Shown here piece after piece: positions 39,618 through 48,122 of a DNA stretch of 64,000 nucleotides. The stretch spans positions 165,001-229,000 of the forward strand of contig CAUYUJ010018059.1 in NCBI GenBank assembly GCA_963575745.1. The letters are read 5' to 3'. Every line of letters begins with the position of its first letter. Positions within the stretch are counted from its first letter, which is position 1. A program made the position numbers and the translations under genes. This DNA is from Prorocentrum cordatum. Taxonomy: Eukaryota; Sar; Dinophyceae; Prorocentrales; Prorocentraceae. Under the pieces are notes generated by a model. It worked only from the letters and a program-made list of their open reading frames with translations. It did not search any database and was not told the origin of the DNA.

Positions 39618-40718
39618 CTACATCAGTTTAGCCAGACCCGCTGCCTGGAACAGCGAGCGGGGGCCGCTCGGCTGCGCAGCTGCCTTCGGCATTGGCACCG
39701 CCGTGGCACTGGGCTGCGGCGCCTCGGCCGCCTCGCGCGGCGGCATCAAGGCTGTGGGCTGCGCCGCCTTGGCCACCTGCGCGCGAGGCACCGCGGCGGC
39801 AGGCTGCGACGCCTGCGCGGGAGGCACCGCGGCGGCGGCGGCTGGCGCCCCCACGGAGGCGCTGGGGCCGCTCAGCATCATCGCGGAGGGGCTGGGCTGG
39901 GCTGTCGGAGGCGGCACCAGCGCCACCGGCTCCTCTGACGTTGGCGGCGGCACAACCGTCACCAGCTCCTGCTCCTCTGACGTCTCCGCTGGCAGCTGCG
40001 GCTGAGATGGAAACGGGGTCTCATCCTCATCCTCCTTCGCAGCCCTCGGCAGCGAGGCCTCATCCTCTGCAGCCGACATGGTCGGCGACGGCTCTGCCGG
40101 CTGCTCCACTGGGGGGTCCTCGCGGCGCGGCGCAGCCTGGCTGCGGGGCTGCGTCGGTGGAGCATCGTCATCAGGGCCCTCGTCCTCCTCAGAGCTCGCG
40201 TCCTCCTCGGCCGCCGCTTCGGCGGCCGCCTCGGCTGCCGCCTCAGCGAACGTCTGGGGGGCCTGCTCGAGTGACATCTTCTCCTTCCACGCCCAGTCGA
40301 AGTCGCCGTTGGGAGTCCTCTGGGACTCGCCACCCTCGGGGAGCTCAGCGGGGTACGATGCCACGGTCTTGCGGCCGAAGCGGTCGCGAAGTGCGCTCCA
40401 CGTGCCCTCCTCTACCTCGGCGAACTCTTTCATGTCCACAGACGCCCACATTGAGCCCATCGGATCAGCCGAGGATCTGCCCCGCTCGCCCCCTTGAGGC
40501 GACGGCGCCTCCTCAGGAACCTCACGCAGGGTCTGCTCGGGCGGATCGGTGGGAGATGAGCTCACTTCGACTAAGGTCTCCGTGAATACAGCGCCGTGCA
40601 CCATGGCTTTGCCGAGCGGGGACTCCTGCCATTTCTGCTTGCGCACAGGTGACTGGAACATGCTTGCGATCTCAGGTGTGGCCAAGTTGGTCGCTCCGAA
40701 AACCTCGATCCCAATATC
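39618..40718 (-). CDS. unrecognised acidic/Pro-Ala-rich protein
   Basis: A minus-strand frame from an acceptor near 40718 to TAG at 39618. It begins VFGATNLATPEIASMFQSPV, continues with a plausible folded segment (DPMGSMWASVDMKEFAEVEE, YPAELPEGGESQRTPNGDFD), then an Ala/Glu-rich helix and a long Pro/Ala/Gln-rich tail. No ATG fits the start, so an upstream exon is expected. No domain recognised. It shares low-complexity style and strand with its neighbours and may be a third gene of the same cluster. Confidence 0.4.
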   Translation of the reverse strand, partial: DIGIEVFGATNLATPEIASMFQSPVRKQKWQESPLGKAMVHGAVFTETLVEVSSSPTDPPEQTLREVPEEAPSPQGGERGRSSADPMGSMWASVDMKEFAEVEEGTWSALRDRFGRKTVASYPAELPEGGESQRTPNGDFDWAWKEKMSLEQAPQTFAEAAAEAAAEAAAEEDASSEEDEGPDDDAPPTQPRSQAAPRREDPPVEQPAEPSPTMSAAEDEASLPRAAKEDEDETPFPSQPQLPAETSEEQELVTVVPPPTSEEPVALVPPPTAQPSPSAMMLSGPSASVGAPAAAAAVPPAQASQPAAAVPRAQVAKAAQPTALMPPREAAEAPQPSATAVPMPKAAAQPSGPRSLFQAAGLAKLM

Positions 40719-40892
40719 TTCGGTAGGCAGGATGATGAAGGGGACGGCGGAGGAGGAATATCAAACGCCCTAGCAGTCTCGACGGGATCGGACGGGGCGG
40801 GAGGGATTGCGGGGGGAGTCAGAGGAGGGGACCGCATCAATCAGTGGACCCCCTGCCGACGCCCCTTGTGCGGGGTGGATGGAGGAAGAGCG

Positions 40893-40935
40893 AGGAGGAG
40901 GAGGAGGAGGAGGAGGAGGAGGAGGAGGAGGAGGG
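40893..40935 (+). repeat. (GGA)n microsatellite
   Basis: Uninterrupted GGA units; flanking DNA at 40760-41310 holds no credible gene. Confidence 0.95.
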
Positions 40936-41315
40936 GGGACATTGGGTGCTGCAGGAGACCTCCCACTCCCGCCTCCTCGTTGTCCTTCTCCTCATGTTTC
41001 TCCCCTCCTCTCCTCGCCCACTTCCTCCTCCACCTCCTCCTACTCGTCGTCCCCACCCCTCCTGAGTGGGAGGGGGGGTTGCGAGGTTACAACTGACCGA
41101 CACCAGCGTGACATTCGAGGCTGGCGCCGCTCCGTCGGCCATCCTGGGACATCGAGGCCGTCGAGGCCACACTCGGTCGCGGCCCTCCTCTTAAGGCCAG
41201 CCGTCCCTCATCCCAACTCCCTACCTCTCCGTCCGCCATCGCTTTGCTACACCTCGTTTCCATCCCGCCACCATTCCTCCTCATCCCTCCCTTCCCCCTT
41301 CTCATCTAGACTCTT

Positions 41316-41390
41316 ATGTTGTTGTTGCTGTTGTTGTTGTGGTTGTTGTTGTTGTTATTGTTGTTGTTGTTGTTGTTGTGGTGGTGGTGG

Positions 41391-41423
<33 letters not shown>

Positions 41424-41485
41424 CATTGTTGTTGTTGTTGTCGTTGTTGTTGTTGGTGGTGGTGGTGTTGCTGTTGTTGTTTTTT
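41316..41485 (+). repeat. (TTG)n microsatellite
   Basis: TTG units with a GGT block at 41380-41393 and 41453-41467. Poly-Leu/Val/Cys and poly-Asn frames across it are artefacts. Confidence 0.95.
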
Positions 41486-41645
41486 GTCAAATGCGCAGCT
41501 AAAGCTCCCAAGACGACGCCAGCTGCGCCACTGTTGCAATTGCGGTGAATCGGAACATTCAACCGAACTTGAAACACATATCCGATTTCACCGTCTGGCC
41601 CTGCAACAGCCCCCAAAAGAAATGCGGTGGCGTGGAGCATGCCGC

Positions 41646-43016
41646 CTAGCTGAAGAACATGTTGTCGAAGAGGCCAGCGCCGATGCCGTCATCCTGGGGG
41701 CCAGGGCCGGCTGCGACCCTGCACGTCGGGGCAAGGACAGCCATCTCGCTGCCCGAACGCTTGCCACCGACCGTGGCGCTGCCCGAACGCTTGCCACCGA
41801 CCGTGGCGCCGACCACGCTGGCGCCGCCGAGCCTCGCAGCGGCCGGCCTGCTCTTGACGCCCGTCGTGGCGTCGCCCGCGGGGTCGATGGCCCTGTCGAG
41901 CTTCAGCTTGGGGGTCTCAACCTCGATCTTCTCGACCGTCATCTCCGACTTCGAGGGCTCCGTGTCGTCGTCCACGCCCTCTGGCTCCTTGTCGTCGTCC
42001 ACGTCCTCTGGCTCGTCGTCGTCGTCCATGTCCTCGGCGTCGCCGCTGGCGTCGAGGTCCGACTCGTCGTGCAGCACGGGCTGGGCGTCCTCGTCGTCGT
42101 CGGGGACGGGCGTCGGCTTGGCCTTGCCCTTGGCTTTGGCCTTGCCCTTGGGCGCCGCCCCGTTCCCCTTCGACATCTGGTTTTTGCGATTCCACGCGGA
42201 GGTAGAAGAGTGGGAGGAGGAGGAGGAGGAGGAGGAGGAGGAGGAGGAGGAAAGGGAAGAGGAGGAGAAGGAGGAGGATGAGGGAGAGTAGGAGGAGGAG
42301 GAGGAGGAGGAGGAGGAGGAGGAGGAGGAGCACGACGAGGAGGAGGAGAACGAGGAGGAGGAGGAGGAGGAAGAGGAGCGAGGGGGAGGAGGAGGAGAAG
42401 GAGGAGGAGGAGGAGGATGAGGATGAGGAGGAGGAGGATGAGGAGGAGGAGGAGGAGGAGGAGGAGGAGGAAGAGGAGGAGGAAGAGGAGGAGGGGGGAC
42501 GATAGAAGAGGGTGGTATCGCAATTCCAGATGTGACCTTTGCCGCCACACCCGCAGCAGCTGGCCGTTTCTTCGCCACGGGCTCCTTCGGGTTGTCCTTC
42601 ATGTGCTGCTTCTTCTCGTCCTCCATCTCGTCCTTGCCGCCCTTGCCATCGCGGTACATGCAGAACATGCGCCGCATGAAGGCCACGGCCTGCTCCTCGT
42701 CGCCGTAGCTGCAAAGCTGCAGCACCTGCTTGCGGCCCTTGTCGTTGGGCTTCTCCCACAGCTGCAGCCAGCGCTTACCATCCTTATTCACGCACTGCAG
42801 GCAAAGCCTGCTGGTGTCGCTCACATGATCCTCGATGATGAGCTTCCCCTTCTCGGACTGCTGCGCCTCGGCGACGTGCACCATCTCATCGCTGACCTCC
42901 TTCGGGATGGTCCACTGAAACCCATCCTGCCAAGTCGCAACATGTTTATCACCACGCTGCTCTGGTACTTGAAACTCTGGAATCGTATGGGCGCTAACGT
43001 CGCGCCTCCAAGCAGC
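41646..43016 (-). CDS. unrecognised two-exon protein with acidic Asp/Glu-rich C-terminus
   Basis: Exons 43016-42537 and 42176-41646 join in phase 0 at GT (AAAG|GTCACA) and AG (ACCAG|ATGTCG), removing a 360-bp GGA/TCC intron. Exon 1 encodes a folded-looking segment (HVATWQDGFQWTIPKEVSDE, EEQAVAFMRRMFCMYRDGKG) followed by a Lys-rich stretch. Exon 2 encodes basic GAAPKGKAKAKGKAK, then a long Asp/Glu-rich region (VPDDDEDAQPVLHDESDLDA) and a duplicated GGKRSGS motif, ending in FDNMFFS. The basic-then-acidic layout is seen in chromatin-associated proteins, but no domain supports this. Further 5' exons are probable at 43944-45134. Confidence 0.5.
   Translation of the reverse strand, partial: AAWRRDVSAHTIPEFQVPEQRGDKHVATWQDGFQWTIPKEVSDEMVHVAEAQQSEKGKLIIEDHVSDTSRLCLQCVNKDGKRWLQLWEKPNDKGRKQVLQLCSYGDEEQAVAFMRRMFCMYRDGKGGKDEMEDEKKQHMKDNPKEPVAKKRPAAAGVAAKVTSGIAIPPSSIVPPPPLPPPLPPPPPPPPPPHPPPPHPHPPPPPPSPPPPPRSSSSSSSSSFSSSSSCSSSSSSSSSSSSSYSPSSSSFSSSSLSSSSSSSSSSSSSHSSTSAWNRKNQMSKGNGAAPKGKAKAKGKAKPTPVPDDDEDAQPVLHDESDLDASGDAEDMDDDDEPEDVDDDKEPEGVDDDTEPSKSEMTVEKIEVETPKLKLDRAIDPAGDATTGVKSRPAAARLGGASVVGATVGGKRSGSATVGGKRSGSEMAVLAPTCRVAAGPGPQDDGIGAGLFDNMFFS
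42177..42536 (-). other. 360-bp microsatellite intron, stop-free
   Basis: On the coding strand it is CCT/TCC repeats with a few C-rich interruptions. Its length is divisible by 3 and there is no stop in the gene's frame, so the ORF reads through it as poly-Pro/Ser. This is the same property as the intron at 37437-37622. Confidence 0.55.
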
Positions 43017-43250
43017 CTACGGGCGACGCACATGTAACGATTTGTGGTTAGGGTTGGGTTGGACCCGCCTCATTACTCCAGTCCTCCTGCCCTCCCCCTC
43101 CTCTTCCCTTCCCCCTCCCTCCCTCTCTGCTTCCTCCTCCCTCATCCTTTCCGTTTCTTGCTCCCCCTACTCTTCCTCCTATTCCTCTTCCTCCTCCTCC
43201 TCCTCCTCTTCATCCTCATCTTTCTTCCTCCTCCTATGCCTCCTCAAGCA

Positions 43251-43422
43251 CCTTCGCTGTTCGTGAACCCTCGTTCGCCGCCGTCGGATGCCGCAGGCAC
43301 GGTGAGCCTCGAATCTGCGTGGGACTCCGTTTTCAACGGCAGCGAGATGTCTTGCAGTCAATGTGAGACTGTCTCACTCGGCGATCTCGACGAGAGCGAG
43401 CTGAGCGAGATTGAGACCACAT
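43251..43422 (+). CDS. possible plus-strand exon
   Basis: A protein-like plus-strand stretch, SLESAWDSVFNGSEMSCSQC then TVSLGDLDESELSEIETTC, ends at a good donor (ACAT|GTAAGAGG). It lies among minus-strand genes and between microsatellites. The minus strand is also open, so the strand is uncertain. No family recognised. Confidence 0.3.
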
Positions 43423-43943
43423 GTAAGAGGTCGAATGAGCGCGAGGAGAAGGAGGACGAGGGTGAAGTTGCTCGGAGAGAGGAGGAGGGAAATAGGAGGA
43501 GGAGGAGGAAGAAGAGGAGGAGGAGGAGGATGAGGAGGAGGAGGAGCAGTCGACTGCAATCGCTTACTAGTCGCTTGTCCTCCCCTTCGTTGAGGGATGA
43601 AAAAAAAAACGACCCTACCCTGGATTACAAGTGCGCGGTCTGTAAACCTCCTGGGAACCCCCAAAGCCTAGAGCCGCCAGGACGCGGCACATCACGCAGG
43701 GTTTACCCTGTCAGCCCACAGGAGTTTCAGAGCACAGCGCCTCGTGAACCAGGGTAGGGGCGTTTTTTCTGTCCTTGACTTCGAGCCCTCTCTCCCTCCC
43801 CTTCCTGCCTTCCCCATCATTCCTGAAAATTCTGCCCTCCTCACTGCCGCCTCCTTCCCAGCTCCCTCAGCAGCCCTCCTCCCCCCTCCCCCTTGCTCCT
43901 CCTCTCCTCCCCATTTTGTTTTGCAATGCCTGCGACCTCTAAC

Positions 43944-44833
43944 CTCGGCACGTAGCCGAGCTCGTACTTGCCCTTGGTCTCCAGGACCGCGAGGTCCCCC
44001 TTGACGCCGAGGCTCCGTCGGCGCCTCTTCGAGGGGCCAGCGTCGGCTGCAGCGCGATCGCCGACCGGCTCGCCGACGGGCTCGCCGACCGACTCGGCGC
44101 CTGTCGGCGCGACCGCCGCGCCGTCGCGCGCCGGCTCGGCAGCGCCACCGCTCTGGCCGCCCTGGCAGCCGCCGAACGGGGCCGCCCAGGCAGGCACGCT
44201 CCTTCGCGCAGACAGCACCACCCCGACGACCCGCGGACAGCCGATGTCGAGCGACCCATTCACCCGACCTAGTCGTCGGTGACGGGAGGTCGCTCGACAT
44301 CGGCGAAACGTGGTCGTCGGGTTGTTGTCGGCCCCCGCGAGTGTCCTTTGGCCCACGGCCACGTAGACGTGGCGGAGCATCGCGCGCACCTGCCCGCACG
44401 TCCGCTGCACCCAGTCGTCCAGCTGGTCGCCGAGGTGCCAGCTGTCCTCGAGGCTGGTGGCGATGCCGCGCAGCGCCTCCTGTTGGCAGTATTGTCCCTC
44501 CTGCTCCTCCTTCCTGCTGTTGCTGGTCTTCCTCCCCCCTCTTACCTTTCCTCCTCCTCCTCGACCTCCTCCTTCTCCTCTTCCTTCTTACTGTACCTCT
44601 CCTATTCACTCTCCTCATCCTCATCCTCCTCCTCCCGATCCTTCTCCGCCACCTCCTCCTCCTCCTTCTCGTCATTCGATCCTCCTCTTCCTCCTCCTCC
44701 TCCTCCTCCCGCTCATCCTCCTCCTCCTCCTCCTCCTCCTCCTCCTCCTCGTCCTCCTCCTCCTCCTCCCCTCTCTCCCTGTTCGTTCAACTCTCCTCCT
44801 CTTTCTCCTCCTCCCCCTCCTCCCTATTCCTCG

Positions 44834-44885
<52 letters not shown>

Positions 44886-45134
44886 TCATCGTATTCGTAC
44901 TCCCATCTATCGGTCCTTCGCGGCCGCGCTCGTGACCTGATTGCCGAGCGCGCGCGTGGACTTCAGGAACAGGGCGTGCTCCACCAGCTCGTGCTTGTTC
45001 AGTCTCACGTCGTCGATCTTCGGTTTCGAGTCGTACTTGAAAACCTCGGGCCCTGTCATCTGCTCGAAAAACACCTTCCAGACCCCCATGAGCGCGTCGG
45101 CGTCGCTGAACGCCGCGCCCTTGCCCTTCGGGGG
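43944..45134 (-). CDS. probable upstream exons of the minus-strand gene (44937-45134, 43944-44479)
   Basis: Exon 44937-45134 encodes ADALMGVWKVFFEQMTGPEV and DDVRLNKHELVEHALFLKST, ending at CAG|GTCACG. Exon 44479-43944 encodes TSLEDSWHLGDQLDDWVQRT, MLRHVYVAVGQRTLAGADNN, then a low-complexity stretch including GPSKRRRRSLG and KGKYELGYVPR, ending at GAG|GTTAGAG. The second exon contains a hairpin (44222-44322). Its 536-bp length does not match the phase of the exon at 43016, so at least one more exon or a different splice site is needed. Between the two exons lies 44.5-44.9 kb of TCC and TC repeats. Confidence 0.4.
44222..44322. repeat. interrupted palindrome inside a coding exon
   Basis: GCCGATGTCGAGCGACC (44240-44256) is the exact reverse complement of 44288-44304. 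An outer pair CCGACGACC/GGTCGTCGG extends the stem. The element stays in frame in the minus-strand exon, encoding RRCRATSRHRRLGRVNGSLD. Confidence 0.85.
44500..44881 (+). repeat. TCC-rich and (TC)n tracts
   Basis: TCC mixtures with a pure TC dinucleotide run at about 44837-44881. Intronic relative to the minus-strand exons. Open frames are Ser/Leu/Pro artefacts. Confidence 0.95.
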
Positions 45135-45384
45135 GGGGCAGATGAGGACGAGAAGGAGGAGAGAGGGTAAGAAGTGGAGGAGAGGAGGAGAGGGGGTGAG
45201 AAGAGGAGGAGGAGGAGGAGGGGGAGGAGGAGGAAGAGGAGGAGGAGGAGGAGGAGGAGGAGACAGAGCGAGACAAAGGGAAATGGACATCGAATAGAAG
45301 TGAATGGGATCACGGGCGAGGTGGACGAGGAGGGGAAAGGGCCGTGGCTCGGAGGAGAAGTGGGACTAATCCCACCAGCCATCT

Positions 45385-46255
45385 GGGCTTAGGTGGTATA
45401 ACACGTTGTTCTCTTTTCCCTCCCCCTCCCCCTACCCCCCCTGGGCCTGGGATGGGGGGGGGCGCTGAGGCGCCGCAGCGTCCAAGATTGCCCTAGAAGG
45501 CTCCAAGAGGGCTTCAAAGTCGCAAGTCGGCCTCCAAGATGGCCTAGGCTACTTCAAGATGGGTCAAGATAGCCTCCGACATACCCCCAAGAGGCCCCAA
45601 GACAGCCCCAAGACGGATCCAAGTGCCCTCCGAGCCCTCCACGGAGCCCTCCAAGATGCCAAAACTTTTCAAACGCCGAGAGGAAATCATTGTGTTTGGC
45701 ATTCTCGTCTTTTCGCTTCCGATGGGCTCTGGAGGCCCCAAGCTGGCCCAAAAGAGGCCCAAGAAATGGCCCAAGAAGGCCGAAGCCGACCCCAAGATCG
45801 CCCAAGAGGCGCCCACGAGCGCTCCAAGAGAGCCCCAAGATGCCGTTTGAGAGCCTCCGAGGGGGCGATGTAATTGAGGGACCTCCTCTTTTTGAACCAT
45901 GTGGTCCAAGATGACCCCAAGAGACCTCCCAGCCTCTCTCCAAAGACCCTCCACCCCGCCCTGGTTGGCCCAATATGGCTCCAAGAGGGCCTTAGATAAG
46001 CAAAAATGGTTTTCAAAATGCCCTGAGATAACCAAGCATGGCTCAAGGTAGCCTCCAACATGCCTCCAAGAGGCCTCAAGGCAGCCTCAAGATGGCCCAA
46101 GATAACCGAGCATGGCTCAAGATAGCCTCCGACAGCCTCTAGCCGAGCATGGCTCAAGATAGCGCCCAAAGAGGCCTCAAGAAAACGTGCAATCAATTAC
46201 GGATGGGCTGGTGGGGATACTCGAAGCGTCAAGAATTGAAAGACTAGGCAGATGA
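45385..46255 (-). repeat. inverted repeat, right copy (about 0.87 kb)
   Basis: Reverse-complement partner of 34262-35140. The pair brackets a 10.2-kb segment with three minus-strand genes. Reading the minus strand gives the same degenerate CCTCTTGGAGGC words. The outer ends carry CTTGACGCTTCG and an AATTGATTGC word in both copies. Confidence 0.85.
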
Positions 46256-47094
46256 GGAGCAGTGATCGGGCGAGGGCGAAGACGCGGGCGACGACGGCAG
46301 GAGAAGGGGAAGGGCCTCTTCCTCCTCCTCATTCTCCTCCTCCTCCTTCTCCTCCTCCTCCTCCTCCTCCTCCTCCTCCTCCCTCCCTCCCTCCCTCCCT
46401 CCCTCCCTCCCTCCCTCCTCCTCCTCCTCCTCCTCCTCCTCCTCCTCCTCCTCCTTCTCCTCTTCCTCCCCTCTGTCCTCCTCCTCCTTCTCCTCTAAGC
46501 CTCATCCCTCCCTCCTCACCTCCGTCCTCCTTCTCCTTCTCCTCCTCCTCCTCCCCCTCCTTCCACACTCCTCATTCCCGTGTCCCGCCTTCTTCCTCTC
46601 CGCGACGTCCTCGCCCATCGCGGACGCCGTCGCGCGGTCGCCCCGCGCTCGGCGAGCGCGCCCGCTCGCGGGATCTCCAAGCCAACGCTCGGGGCGGGAG
46701 AGGAGGGGCAGGAGCAGGAAGAGCAAAAGCAGGAGGGAGGAAAGAGGAGAAATATCAGGAGGAACCGGAGGATGAAGTGGAGGAGGAGGAGGGAGAAGAA
46801 GAGGACGATACGGCAGACACAGAGTAGGAAGAGGAGGAGGAGGAGGAGGAGGAGGAGGAGGAGGAGGAGGAGGAAGAGAAGAAGAACGAGGATGAGGAAG
46901 GAGAGAGGTTTTTATGATTACCTCACAACGATTTCGAGCCGAATCCAGCAAAGCGTTGCGATATCATCACAGTTGATGGTGTTTTTTGTTATTGCATTAA
47001 TATCAACGTCGCGCTCTTTATTGATGTCTGAATAACCATTGGTGTGATTGCATAACTATTGGATGGTTATATGATATCTTGTTGTGTAATAACT
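46256..47094. repeat. TCC, CCCT and GGA arrays, then AT-rich element end
   Basis: TCC/CCCT arrays at 46320-46560, GGA array at about 46828-46876. From 46920 the DNA becomes AT-rich with repeated ATAACCATT and ATAACTAT words, the subterminal part of the putative transposon. No gene. Confidence 0.8.
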
Positions 47095-47121
47095 ATATGA
47101 TGGTTATTTGAGACCTCTGGG
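47095..47121 (-). repeat. right 27-bp terminal inverted repeat
   Basis: Exact reverse complement of 25061-25087. Coding sequence of the YR retrotransposon begins immediately to its right. Confidence 0.8.
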
Positions 47122-47122
47122 G

Positions 47123-48122
47123 AGCGCCTCGGAGGCGAACACTCGCCTGGAGCACATGCTGGGCGCCGTGTCGGCCGCTGGAGTGGACGCCTCGCCAGAG
47201 CCTGCCGGCGCTCCGTTGCTCGGGTTCGAGCTGGACTCGACGGGCACCCAGTGGCGGCCGACGGCGAGGAAGTTCTGGAAGGTCGCACTGGCCCTCCGCG
47301 CTCTGGGCTGGGGTCGCCAGCGCCGCACGGGGCGGCAGATTGCTCGCGCCGTCGGCCATGCCTCTGCCATCATGCTGCTGCGGCCGGAGATGCTGTCCAT
47401 CTTCTCGGCCGTGTACGTCTTCGCCGACCGCTACTTCGGGCAGCCGGCACGCGTGTGGGCCTCTGTGCGGCGCGAGCTCCGAGCTGCCTGGGCGCTGCTG
47501 CCGCTCGCCGTCGCCGACATGAGCCTGCCCTGGTCGCCCGCAGTCGCCTCGGTCGACGCCTCGCTGCACGGCTTCGGCGTCACCGAGAAGGTCTGGCCAC
47601 CCGCCGAGGTGGGCCGCGTCGGCCGCGCCTCGGAGCGGGGGCGGTACCGAGGGGCGTTGCGCACCTCCCGCCGCCCGCGCTGCCTGGTCGAGGGGGAGGA
47701 GGCTGAGCCCTCGCTGTGCGACATCGTCGACGCCTCGTCCGAGCAGCTGCGTGCGCTGGGGCTGCGCTCCGCCTTCGAGGAGGTGCCGTCGGCCCTGGCC
47801 CGCGGCGATGACTGGGGCGTGGTGGCAGCTCGCCGCTGGAGGCGCAAGGACAAGATCCTGGCGCTCGAGGCGGAGGCAGCCCTCTGGCAGGTTCGGCGGC
47901 TGGCTCGCAGCCGCCAGAGCGCCCAGAAGCGGCACTTAGTTTTGTCTGACTCAATGGCCTGGGTCCTCACCGCGTGCAAGGGGCGGAGCTCGTCGTGGTA
48001 CCTGCTGCGGAGGTGCCGCGAGTTTTGCGCTATGAGCCTGGCCCTCGGAGCAAGTGTTTCCTTTCGGTGGATTCCCTCGGAGTGGAACTCGGCGGACGAG
48101 CCCAGCAGGAGATATGACCCAT
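47123..48122 (+). CDS. RT connection plus RNase H domain of the YR retrotransposon (5'-partial)
   Basis: The frame is open from the element edge. An RT-tail-like segment (LLGFELDSTGTQWRPTARKF, IARAVGHASAIMLLRPEM) resembles the RT thumb/connection of DIRS-type pol. RNase H follows with all four acidic sites: ASVDASLHGFG (Asp codon 47555), ILALEAEAALWQVR (Glu), LVLSDSMAWVL (Asp) and FRWIPSEWNSADEPSRR (Asp). It lacks its own start and palm domain. The same frame stays open to 50512, but the stretch 48123-49765 is a GC-driven shadow of the recombinase gene. The RNase H end overlaps the recombinase ATG at 48114. Confidence 0.75.

Larger units (their letters stand above)
25061..47121. mobile_element. 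putative 22-kb TIR DNA transposon with methyltransferase cargo
   Basis: A perfect 27-bp inverted repeat, starting CCCAGAGGTCTC, lies at 25061-25087 and 47095-47121. AT-rich subterminal sequence is inside both ends, with repeated AACCATC and ATAGTTAT words in a GC-rich neighbourhood. Outside the repeats the two flanks are unrelated. Inside are a minus-strand transposase-like gene, an overlapping methyltransferase-like gene and further minus-strand genes with microsatellite introns. No target-site duplication is visible (left flank TTA, right flank GAG), so two unconnected short copies in opposite orientation are a possible alternative. Confidence 0.55.

Noticed and set aside
46030-46165. Spliced-leader relics from ATGGCTCAAG words
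   Set aside because: The word recurs as part of the degenerate inverted repeat and only 9 bases match the leader.
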